Source of the DNA: Actinomortierella ambigua
Taxonomy: Eukaryota; Mortierellomycota; Mortierellomycetes; Mortierellales; Mortierellaceae
Reading direction: 5' to 3'
DNA: 43,139 bases
NCBI GenBank assembly: GCA_016098155.1
Contig: JAAAJB010000294.1
Location: 1-43,139, forward strand
Below are positions 22,184-31,524 of this stretch, piece after piece. The notes under the pieces are model-generated. The model had not been told where the DNA came from. It made no database searches and saw only the letters and a program-made list of their open reading frames with translations. The translations under genes and the position numbers were made by a program. Each line of letters starts with the position of its first letter. The first letter of the stretch is position 1.

Positions 22184-22798
22184 GGGAGGAAGAGGAAGCG
22201 TGTTGCAATGTGTGTGCGTGTGTGTGGGATGTATGTTCAGTCTGGGGAGCACGATGTGCAGGTTGTTCATGCACCCTTTTTTTTTTCTTCTTTTTCTTGA
22301 TATACTCTTCCATCCCTTCTTCTTCTTTCTTTCTCTTCTTCCTTCTCCTTCACTCTTTTTTCATTCCATTCCATTCCCCTTCATTCATTCCTCTCCCTTT
22401 TTTTTGCATGCTCTCTACCTCTACTTTTTCTTCTTTCTTATTCTTCTGTCTGTCTATCTTCCATCTCAGCTCTCTCTCTCTCTCTCCCCCCTGAAGCAAG
22501 CAAGCAAAACCGATATCACTGCAGCAAGAGACATCTTGCTCCTTCATTCGTCCGTTGCAGCCCACACTAGCGCGCGCAACCAGTCCCTGTTTTTCGTGAA
22601 TGTGTGTGTGCTAGTTGTCCCCTTGGTTTGCAGCAAGGCACCACTCACTCACTCACTCACACTACTACACCACCACCATCCATCCACGTCCGTCCACTTC
22701 CAGCTTGCCTGCAAGTCTCCTTCTCCCTAAGCTTCCCCTCCCTTCCATTCTTTCGATTCCCTGTCCTGGACAAGAAAGAGCAAGGCCGCTCAAACTCT

Positions 22799-22805
22799 TA
22801 TAAAG
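22799..22805 (+). promoter_or_regulatory. TATA box of the 478-aa protein gene
   Basis: TATAAAG lies about 255 bases upstream of the first start at 23054. A start of transcription near 22830 would give a pyrimidine- and CA-rich leader of about 220 bases. A second AT-rich site (TTATATATAT near 22999) is closer, but would leave a very short leader. Confidence 0.5.
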
Positions 22806-23053
22806 CCCTGCCTCTGCCTCTGCCTCTGTTCCTCCCCCCACTTCTTGTTTTCAATCTTGTCGTCGCGACACGCCTTTTGGGTTGTCATCCTGCACCATCC
22901 TTTCAAACAGCATCCTTCCTCCCCCAACAAACCCAAACAGCACAGACACAAGACACAAAGACACACACACACACACACACAAAATCACCTTTCACTCCCC
23001 TCTTATATATATTCACATCTCCCTCTTGAACAACATCAGTTTTTCTCCTCCCT

Positions 23054-24490
23054 ATGACACTCCACCGAACCATGTCTGCAAAACTACCCACACCGCTCTC
23101 GTCCGCCAAAGGAAGTTACAGCAGTAGCCACTCTGGCAAGACATCCCTCAGTCGCCCAACCTCGCCTGTGCTGCCTTCATCCTCGTCATCCTCCTCCTCC
23201 TCCAACTCTACCATTGGCTCACCGACCGTGTCGCCTAGACCCGCGCCCCTTAGGGTCTCCACCGTCGCGTGCTCTCATGCCCATGTCCATGCGCCGCTGT
23301 CGTCTGCCATGTTGAGCCCCGTCGATCACCCACCTCTGCGCCTCCTTACTGCTGCCTCGTGTCTCGAGTCCTTCACCACTCTTGTCTCGGCAAAGTCCCC
23401 TCCCCACTCGCCTACATTTACTGCCATGGCCGCCTTCCACGGCACCGCTGGCAGCCCCATCTCCGCGAGTTCCGCCGTATCGGCTGCATCGGTCTCGAGT
23501 GCACCGAGCAGCCGTGCAAGTTCCATCATGGATGGCATTCAGACTACTCTGCTAGGAGCTGGCCACGGCGCCACTGCCACTGCCTCTGTCTGTGCCTCCA
23601 CTCATCATCCTCAGCACTCGGCCGCCAAGGAGAGCCTAAGTCGTGTCCATCGTGCACACCAACAACACGAATATCTGCAAAGACAAGGGGCATGGACCAC
23701 ATCAAGAAGCGGTGCAGAGGTCGGTGCGTTGGGCCATGACCACCACGATAACGACAACGACAACGACGAGAGCAGTGTCTCGGCCATGCCCCGATCCAGG
23801 AGCGATTATTTCAGTTTCCCTTCATTTGAAGACGTTGACTTTGTTTATGTCGCAATGGAACAAGAAGATGGAGAAGAGGAGGACGAGGACGAGTACGAGA
23901 ACAAGAATGAAGAGCACGACAAGAAAAAGAAGAAGGGCAAACAGGATGAGGAGGACGATGCGCATGCAGAGGAGAGCACGAGGGTCAAGAAGAGGATGAG
24001 AGGCAACGACGAAAAGCATGGACCATGGAAGGCGCAGAATCATGCATTACAGTTGAACCACTCTTACCACTCGCAACAACAACAACAACAACAACAACAC
24101 CATCAACAACATCAACATCTAGCTTCCATGGGATATGCTGAGCAGCGTCGTCATTCTGACAATCACTTGACCGACAGGGGCAAGTACGCAACAGCAACCT
24201 GCCAACCGCTGCCCAATTATGAACAGCTGCAACAACAAATGCAACAACGGCGAAAGGCTTCGTACCCCTCGATGGGTTACTATCCTCCTCTTCCTCTGGA
24301 TGCCCACCACATGCAATATCAACAGCAAAATCAGCAGCAACAGCGCGACGAGACCCACAGCCGACATCCTTTCAAATCAAGCATGTCGCCAAACGCCGAG
24401 AAGCGAGCCATGATGTCGCCCACCATCCCGAGCGAAAACTGGCGTGTGCAGCTCGAGCCATACCAAGAGCTACGCGTCGATGGGCCCTAG
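23054..24490 (+). CDS. Low-complexity Ser/Gln/acidic protein of unknown function
   Basis: One open frame of 478 codons with no introns. I do not recognise a folded domain. Regions in order: a Ser/Pro-rich N-terminus (1-190) with several SP sites (SPTVSP, SPPHSP) that could be proline-directed phosphorylation sites; a central segment RSDYFSFPSFEDVDFVYVAM (about 250-270), the least repetitive part; a highly acidic stretch, then a lysine cluster (about 270-315) resembling a nuclear localisation signal; glutamine runs (about 340-355 and 395-430); and a C-terminus with PTIPSENWRV. Such composition is common in fungal transcriptional regulators, and the long upstream intergenic region and TATA box fit, but this is inference. 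A second in-frame ATG lies at 23072. Codon-level selection looks real, since non-repeat parts stay open for over 1.4 kb. Confidence 0.65.
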   Translation: MTLHRTMSAKLPTPLSSAKGSYSSSHSGKTSLSRPTSPVLPSSSSSSSSSNSTIGSPTVSPRPAPLRVSTVACSHAHVHAPLSSAMLSPVDHPPLRLLTAASCLESFTTLVSAKSPPHSPTFTAMAAFHGTAGSPISASSAVSAASVSSAPSSRASSIMDGIQTTLLGAGHGATATASVCASTHHPQHSAAKESLSRVHRAHQQHEYLQRQGAWTTSRSGAEVGALGHDHHDNDNDNDESSVSAMPRSRSDYFSFPSFEDVDFVYVAMEQEDGEEEDEDEYENKNEEHDKKKKKGKQDEEDDAHAEESTRVKKRMRGNDEKHGPWKAQNHALQLNHSYHSQQQQQQQQHHQQHQHLASMGYAEQRRHSDNHLTDRGKYATATCQPLPNYEQLQQQMQQRRKASYPSMGYYPPLPLDAHHMQYQQQNQQQQRDETHSRHPFKSSMSPNAEKRAMMSPTIPSENWRVQLEPYQELRVDGP

Positions 24491-26675
24491 GAAGGGAGGC
24501 TGTTGCTCTTTTTTCTTTTTTTTTTGTTTCTTCTCTCTCCACCAGAGCTTTGGCTATATACCCGAATCCTGTCTTCTCTTCTATCTTTGTAATTATCATC
24601 TTCTCCCCCCCCCTTTTTTTTTGTTGTGCAATACTTTCCCGCAGACATGATCCACGTCTCCCACTCCCCCTTTGTTTGTCATCTTCCTGTTTTTTTTTCT
24701 CTTGGACTACAACAACTAGAGGAAGATCTTGTCAGCATTACACCACTTCCACAGTGAGAAACGCATGAGAGGACTCTTTTTCTATTTTCCCTCCTTTCTG
24801 TATGCATATCGCATCGCGTTCATGCGCTCCGATGCTATGCTCTCCTATTTTTTTTTGTCTGTCCTTTCCATTCACCTTCTCCTTGTCAAAAGTCGTTCAT
24901 GATTACCCTATTGTTGTTTCCTCCAATTCATTCTTTTCCAGACTTGTCTCTTTTTTTTTTTTGCCATGTTCAGCCCTCTTGTAAATAAGATCAAGCTTTT
25001 GCTGTTGTACTCTACCACACCTATCCTCCTCACACCCCTTTCTTTTTTTTTCTTCCCCTCTTCCCAGCAATGTATGGGGAAAGAAAAATAAATAAAAATA
25101 AACAAGAAACGTGTACTGTATGTACCATTTTGTCAAAATGGATCATCTTGTCGCATTCCTTCCTTAGGACGAGGTACTGCTGTATGTGCCAATACACAAC
25201 TGCTGCCTTTGTGTTTTGTCCAATAGAACAAAGTTTGCAACACCCGAGATCGTTCCGCTAGTAAAAAAAAAAAAAAAGAGAGAGAGATGGGTGTCCCTTG
25301 TAACTCTTGTAACTGGAACCGATGCGTGAGACCTCACAGCAACAAGCAGGGCAGGGCAGGGCAGAAGCTTTTCTTTTTCAACTAAACTTTGGAAGAGTTC
25401 CGTTTCGAGGAACCGATTTTCCTTGGAACACAATTGGGTTGCTCATGTCAACAAGGGGAAAAAAAAAGTGGTGAACATCTCACGATCGCGTTACTGACAT
25501 CTTTCCCTGTCGTCCCCCTTTCTGACCTTTTTTTTCCCATTTCAATGGACCTCGATTCGTTTCCGCAACGCCTCCAAAGGAAGAGAAGCAGACCTATCAA
25601 CGAACTCTGTAGTTCCCTGATCCTTTTTTTTCCCCTTTCCTTTCTTTTCAAAGGTCGATATGATATCCCCTTTGATATGTTTTACTCTTTTTTTTTCACA
25701 GTCAGTTGGTTCCTTTCCCACCTTCCTTCCTTTCCTCTCCTATCCCTCCTTTTCCAATGAACCACTCCATAACTTTAAAAGGATTGGGAGAATAGGGTTG
25801 ACAGGGCCCGTTTTTTTTCTCTTTGATTCCTGAGATTGAAAGTCGATTTGCTACACTCTCTCACTTCATGAAAAATGAGAATCCATGAAAATTCAAGGGT
25901 CCAACTCTTTTCTCTCCCTTTTTTCTTGGCTCACTTAGCCCTACCAACTTGCTACGTACCTGTTGTGGCAACAAAGAACAAGTGTGTGTGAGAGAGAGGC
26001 AGAGGGGACCCGGGCGAAAGGGTCGGGGTCGTGTCCACAAAACGTCTCGGACATTTTTATCTCTCTGTCTCTCTCCCTCTCTCCACCTTTTTTTTTGCTG
26101 TGCAAATCCTCGTTCATTGTTACACCGGCTGGGCTATTTGCAACATGTGCTAAGCAAAGAAGAGAGGGATTTGGGGGGAGAGAGGGGAAAAGGTGAAAGG
26201 TGAAGGGTGAGGACCTTCTTCCCCCCACCACCACCAGAGAGAGAGTGTGCAATAGAGAGTGCGAGATAGAAGGGCTGGAAAACAGATGCATGCCAGCCTC
26301 TGAAAATGCATTGCTTGGCAACTTCCGTCACTTTGCATAGCATTCCTTGGCCCGTTGCTATCCTTCGATATTCTCTTCCAAGCATGAAGACAGGCAAATG
26401 AGTAGAGAGAGAGAGAGAGAGAGAGTGAAGGAATAAATGACACAGGGAGAGAGAGAGAGAGAGAGAGTGTGTGTGTGTCTGGCAAATAGGGGAGAGGAAA
26501 GAGGGTGGGCATAGAACGCGTAAGAGCGATTATTGGTGCCCACGCGACACCTTTTTGGTGCCTGACCAGAGACGTTGGGCGACCGGCTAAGCCACACAAA
26601 CACTCTTTCTCTATCATTTTTTTTCGGACTCTTTATTTTCTATTCGTAGACCTACGACGGACAAGACTAGTAGCT
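24491..26675. other. Intergenic, T-rich
   Basis: About 2.2 kb between the low-complexity protein gene and the Kelch gene. It is rich in T runs and C/T tracts, with GA microsatellites at 26404-26424 and 26445-26468 followed by GT repeats. No frame has a recognisable domain. It probably holds a long 3' untranslated region on the left and the Kelch promoter on the right, but I see no TATA box. Confidence 0.5.
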
Positions 26676-29600
26676 ATGGGCAAGAAGGATGTATGTTTGC
26701 CATTAGTGCAGCTGCATGGCAATGGAACCACCATGATGCAATGAGGGTCGACTTCACACCACCTCTTCTAGACTGTTGTGGCTTCCTCCAAGGCTCCGAG
26801 CTTGACACCACCGTCCCCACCTATGAAATACTGGATGCTCACCCTCTTTAATTTCTTCGGCTCAAACTCAACGGATCACTTTGTAGAAGAAGAAAAAGAA
26901 CAGCAAGGAGCACAGGGCCAAGGTCGCTGAGAAGGTAACATTTTGCACTCGTTGACAAACACTCTCTGTCTCTGGCTGGCTGCTAGGCTCCATGCACCTG
27001 CCCCAACTATTCCTTCTTGATCTGCTAACACTTCCCTTCAACCATATCGAATTGTAGCAAGAGCGAAAGGCCAGCAAAAAGGACAAGAAGCAAAAGGCAA
27101 AACAGTCGACCGAGGAGCAGGAAGAAGACATTGAAACTATTCTCGCCAACTTTAAGAAGGAGGTACAGTGAAAGTCAACTTGATAAAAAAAAAGCAACGC
27201 ATGTGTATACCGGTATAGCGCGAGCATTTTTAAACGCATGCCCTCATTGCTCATCACGATATTCTTTTCTCTCATTCTGTCTTTTATCCACCTTTTGGGC
27301 TAATCTCTCCGACATTTGGTAGCAAGAGGAAAAGTTCAAGATCACGGAGGAAATTTGGGATGGACCACCTAGTCGTCGTGCCAACGGCACCCTGACCGCC
27401 AATCCCTTGAATCAGAACGAGCTGATCTTCTTTGGAGGCGAGTTTTACGACGGCGCTCGATGGTAAGAAAGTCTTTGCCTTTCTTTTTATTATTTTAGCG
27501 ATGGGAAAAAAAAAAGAAGAAGCCGAAGCTCATTGGGATATCTATTTTTTTATTTCATTTTGTAGCGCATTCTACAATGATCTGTATCGCTACAACATTG
27601 AAAAGGACGAATGGCGTCGAATCACCTCGCCCAACTCGCCTGGCCCTCGCTCGGCTCACCAGATTGCGATCACCCCAGCGGGAATGCTCTTCTTGTTCGG
27701 AGGCGAGTTTGCATCGCCCAACGAAACTCAGTTCTTCCACTACAAGGTATTTCAAGAGAGGGAGTAGATCTGGATCCCCTCAATTTTTTTTGTTCACAAG
27801 AGTGTATGTTTCCGATATCCCTAACCAATCTCCCTACTCATTCTTTTCATGTAATCTTTTTTTTTTTTTTTTTTTTTTTTACGGATAGGACTTTTGGTCG
27901 ATGGATATGAAGACCAACGAGTGGGAAAAACTAGAGATACGACCCAAGCCAACGGCGCGTTCTGGCCATCGTATGACCCAATGGAAGCACTTTCTGGTGA
28001 TGTTTGGCGGGTTCTACGACAACTATGTGGAGACGCGGTACTACGACGATCTCTGGGTCTTTGACACGCTGGACTACAAGTGGACCAAGGTCGAGTTTCC
28101 CGACGCGATGCATCGTCCGGCGGCCCGGTCGGGCTTCTCCTTCATTCCTTGCAACGACGGCGTGATCATGTACGGCGGCTACTGCAAAGAATACGTCAAG
28201 GGCCAACGACCCAAGGGTGTCGTCCATACCGATACCTGGTTGTTGAAGATGAACACCGATTTGAAACAGATCCGATGGGAGAAGAAGAAAAAATCCGGTA
28301 TGGCCCCCTCGGCTCGCTCCGGTTGTACCATGGCCCCTTACAAGAACCGAGCGGTCCTCTTTGGCGGTGTCTATGACGATGATGTCTCGGAGGAGACCCT
28401 GGAGAGTGTCTTTTACAATGACTTGTACATTTACCAGATCGACTCGGGCAAGTGGTTCCCGCTCAACTTGAAGCGGCCCAAGAATGCGGGTGGCGGCAAG
28501 AAGAAGCGGAAAAACAAGGACAAGAAACTGACGGGTGGACAAGGCCAAGAAGGACAGCCAGGCGAGGACGACGATGATGAACCAATGAAGCGCGAAAAGA
28601 ACAAGTGGGAGGAGAGCACGGACGACGAGTTTGATTATGGCTCATGGGACGAGGACAGCGGTGCCGAGGACGATGCTTCAAAGAAGGATAGTGATGGGGA
28701 TGTCAAGTCCAAGGAGGTGGCCAACAAGAGAGCGTCAGACGACCGCACAGAAGAACAGGAGGGTGCAGCGGAGCAACCCGGAGAGGAGCAGGACGAATTG
28801 TCGGACGAGGCCAAGGCCAAGGCGGCTGCGTTGGCAGCAGCTGGTATCCTACCCAAATCAGTCGCTGAATTGCAGGAGGAGGCCGAGGCCAAGGCGGCCA
28901 AGGAAGACAAGAAGAAGAAGCGGCAGCAGCAGCAACAGCAACAACAACAATATGGAGAGGGTGAGGATGAGCCCCTCATGCCCTGTCCTCGTTACAACAG
29001 TATGTTGGCCGTCCAAAAGAACACGCTGTTCATCTTTGGCGGTATTCTCGAAGCCAAGGAGAAGGAGTACACCCTGGACGACTTTTTCTCTATCAATCTG
29101 GACAAGATGAACGAGTATGTCTGTTTGCGTGCGTCAGAGTTTGAGTCGCAGCTGTGGCTTGGCGAGGCGAGTGACGATGAGGAGGAAGGCGATGAAGACG
29201 ACGACGAGGACGACGAGGACGATGATGAGGATGACGAGGATGAAGATGACGAGGAAGGGGGAGAAGACGAGGAAGAAGGAGAAGTGGAAGAGGACGAGGA
29301 TGCCAAGGCGAAAGAGAGCAGTGGTAGCAAGAAGGACAAGGAGAAGAAGTCCAAGGATGAGAAGAAATCCAAGGAGGAGAAAAAGTCCAAGGAGGAAAAG
29401 AAGGAGAAGAAGGAGAAGAAGGACAAGAAAGAAAAGAAGGAGAAGAAGGCCAAGGCCGGCTCGGACGAGGCTGCTGCTGAGGGCGAGGCCGAAGGTCAAA
29501 GCACTGCGATAGAGGGTGCAGAGGGCGAGAACATTGATGTTGCTCCAGTCGTCGAGCCATCGCAGTTGAGCGGTATCGATTTGGCCAAGCGTCTTGCCAT

Positions 29601-30023
29601 GACGGAGGAGGAAGCAGCCAGCACACCGACCATTGGTGAATCTCTCCGCGAATTTTACCAGCGTACCAGTAAGTGTGCAACACGAGTCCTTTTTTTGTTT
29701 TTGTTGCACTAGGGGGGTTGGCGATTCTATTGTGCTCACCGATGCTGTTTTTTTCTCTCTCTCTCTCTCTCTTCTCCATCTTAGCTACATATTGGGTGAT
29801 GAAGGCCTTTGAGGAGAGTGACAAACGAGGCAAGGCGCTGCGTCAGGATGGCTTTTTGATGGCCAAGACTCGCTACAACGAGTGGCAGCCCATCCTGACA
29901 CAGATGGCCCAGATGCGTCTCGAGGCTGGTCTGGATGAGGACGAGGACATTAGTTCCGGCCGTGGTGGTCGCCTCAAGGCTGGTGATGTGTACAACAAAC
30001 TCATGTCGCGCCACCGCCGATAA
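26676..30023 (+). CDS. KLHDC4: Kelch-repeat protein of the KLHDC4/Kel3 family
   Basis: Seven exons: 26676-26690, 26887-26934, 27058-27162, 27323-27462, 27566-27746, 27889-29668, 29785-30023, giving 835 residues, with junctions in phase and GT..AG. The lysine-rich N-terminus (MGKKD, KKKKNSKEHR) and the ETILANF segment are typical of the family. Kelch repeats with the FGG core follow: LIFFGGEF, LFLFGGEF, LVMFGGFYDN, VIMYGGYCKE, AVLFGGVYDD and, after a long acidic insert, LFIFGGILEA. An acidic Asp/Glu tract (about 591-637) and a Lys/Glu tract (644-686) precede the C-terminal DUF4110-like region (LREFYQRTTTYW to the end). Family members are conserved across eukaryotes, but their role is poorly defined. 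The stop is 100 bases from the convergent SURF1 stop. Exon 1 encodes only five residues, so the start depends on the family match. Confidence 0.93.
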
Positions 30024-30123
30024 CGTTTTTTGTTGCTGTGTTTTGTAAAAGAAGCTTTTCGACCTGAAGGACTATGAGAAGATTAGAGAAAAACATTGTT
30101 TTATGTGCAAAATAGAACACCAT

Positions 30124-31152
30124 CTAAACATGACGGGGCAACATTTGAGGCTGCTTCTTGGGTAGAGGGGGTCGACGGACGAGCATGTAGAGCATGACAG
30201 AGGTGGCAGCACAGAGCGTGTACCATGTAAAGATGTACTCCTTGTGATGGTTGCGGACCTCGACGATGGGTGAGCGACCCACAGGCAAGTTCTTATCGAT
30301 GAGCTCCGACTTGATCATGTGGTCCGGGGTGGTGAGGATGGTCTCGACCACGACTGGCTGCGCACCGGCAAGTTCGGCCATGGTCTTGACATCGAGAGAA
30401 TACCACTCATTCTTGTCAGGCTTGTTCTCGGGCACAAAGTAGGACGAGGACCGTTGTTCGCCCGAGCGGAGCAAACCCTCCAACGTGACCTCGCCCTCCG
30501 TCAGGCCCTCCAACCGCGTTGCGGGATCCTTCTTGTCGCGAGGCACCCATCCGCGGCGGACGAGGATCTTGGACGCGCCGCCAGTCCGCTCGAGAGGGGT
30601 GATCAGGAAGTATCCCGGTTGTCCGTCGCCTCTTGTCCGTGGTCCCAGCAACATCTCTTGGTCGTGGCGGAACCGGCCCGTGACTCGCACCTTGCGGTAC
30701 TCAAAGTCCTCCAGGGCGTCGAGGTTGACTTTGCGCGGCAGCGGGATAGCCTCCAGCGCCATCCGGTCTTCCAGCATCTCGATCAGATCGGTCTTCCAGC
30801 GCAGCCGCTGGACCTGCCACGTGCCCAGGCCAAAGGTGATGATCGGGCACATGGCCAGGGCAATGGCCATGGGTGTCCAGCGGCGTCCTCGTCCTGACTG
30901 GGCATAGGCTGCCTGGTGTAATGTGGAGTAAGGGGCGGCGGTGGGCCCTGTGAGTGTCAGAGAGGGTAGTGCTGTGGCGGTTGGGCGGTAGGGGGTTGCG
31001 GGTGTCCGAAGCAGGCCGATATGGTTGGCTATGGGTGTTGGTGTCCGCATGGAGGAGACGTGTCTTGCCAATACTGTCCTTGAGTGTCCACTGTACAGGG
31101 CGGTACTCTGTGTCCTCGAGACTGCGCCAGCTGTTCTTGCTAGTGATGCCAT
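30124..31152 (-). CDS. SHY1: SURF1/Shy1 cytochrome c oxidase assembly factor
   Basis: From ATG 31152 the product is 342 residues. SURF1/Shy1 proteins sit in the mitochondrial inner membrane and help build the Cox1 module of complex IV. An arginine/serine-rich N-terminus (MASLARTAG, with RTQSTALYSGHSR) resembles a mitochondrial presequence. Transmembrane helix 1 is near 93-111 and runs into the family motif LGTWQVQRLRWK. The intermembrane-space domain shows FEYRKVRVTG, GYFLITPLER and ILVRRGWVPRD. Transmembrane helix 2 (about 305-325, YIFTWYTLCAATSVMLYML) is near the end. The frame stays open 56 codons further upstream through a GATGC repeat, but that part is low-complexity and ATG 31152 gives the normal presequence. 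No introns. It is divergent from the UBX gene and convergent with the Kelch gene. Confidence 0.94.
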   Translation of the reverse strand: MASLARTAGAVSRTQSTALYSGHSRTVLARHVSSMRTPTPIANHIGLLRTPATPYRPTATALPSLTLTGPTAAPYSTLHQAAYAQSGRGRRWTPMAIALAMCPIITFGLGTWQVQRLRWKTDLIEMLEDRMALEAIPLPRKVNLDALEDFEYRKVRVTGRFRHDQEMLLGPRTRGDGQPGYFLITPLERTGGASKILVRRGWVPRDKKDPATRLEGLTEGEVTLEGLLRSGEQRSSSYFVPENKPDKNEWYSLDVKTMAELAGAQPVVVETILTTPDHMIKSELIDKNLPVGRSPIVEVRNHHKEYIFTWYTLCAATSVMLYMLVRRPPLPKKQPQMLPRHV

Positions 31153-31524
31153 GGTGTGCGTCGGTGTGCTGTACTGTACTGTGATGCGATGCGATGCGAT
31201 GCGATGCGGTGGGGATGCATGAACAAGCGTGAAGCCCGATCCGTAAGAGGTGATCCGACGAACTCTGCGAGCGCTGGCTGAGCGGAGGTAACTGGGTTGC
31301 ACCAGGAACAGTTCCTGCAACAGTCCACAATCTTATGTCACAACCAATTCATCACTACATTTGATGCATGCCATTCTTGCTACGTGTCATTCACCTACCT
31401 TCATCCTCTCCGCCCAAGTTCACGGCCCGACCTACTGCCAACTACTACTTCTCAGCAACACTCTTGGACAAGCATACAGGATATCCGACCACGAAATACC
31501 GCTCTCTCCAAAAAAAAAAAAAAA
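31153..31524. promoter_or_regulatory. Shared divergent promoter of SURF1 and the UBX gene
   Basis: Only 372 bases separate the two start codons, so both genes must be driven from this segment. No TATA box is obvious in either direction, as expected for housekeeping genes. It contains the GATGC tandem repeat on the SURF1 side and a 15-A run touching the UBX start. Confidence 0.6.
31181..31209. repeat. GATGC pentamer tandem repeat
   Basis: About five units of GATGC lie 30-57 bases upstream of the SURF1 start codon, within its probable 5' leader. Neighbouring GTGATGC sequence suggests slippage expansion. Confidence 0.8.

Larger units (their letters stand above)
16629..23053. other. 6.4-kb gene desert with pyrimidine tracts
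   Basis: Frames in this stretch are short or built from CT/GA microsatellites, and none shows a domain. The minus frame at 17465-17782 (105 codons) has fairly protein-like composition but no match I know. Visible structures are a candidate MITE at 20815-21141, (CAG)n at 21766-21788, a CT/GA inverted repeat at 22071-22183, (CA)n near 22961-22980, and a TATA box at 22799. Splice-like sites exist (GTAAGT near 18695; a pyrimidine tract with CAG ending at 19537), so an untranslated, spliced leader or long non-coding RNA is possible. The length suggests a large regulatory region for the gene at 23054. Confidence 0.5.

Noticed and set aside
22041..22730. 229-codon plus-strand open frame
   Set aside because: Composed of CT/GA and T-rich microsatellite translation (Ser/Leu/Phe runs), with equally long frames on the other strand. 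It lies upstream of and under the TATA box of the 23054 gene.
29093..29833. 246-codon minus-strand frame opposite the Kelch gene
   Set aside because: It is the complement of the Asp/Glu and Lys tracts of the Kelch protein, which automatically gives long Ser/Pro/Arg-rich antisense frames.
30319..30907. Plus-strand frames opposite SURF1
   Set aside because: Shadows of the GC-rich SURF1 coding sequence; the minus strand has the clear family motifs.
31153..31320. 56-residue upstream extension of SURF1
   Set aside because: Translated from a GATGC repeat; the ATG at 31152 gives a normal mitochondrial presequence.
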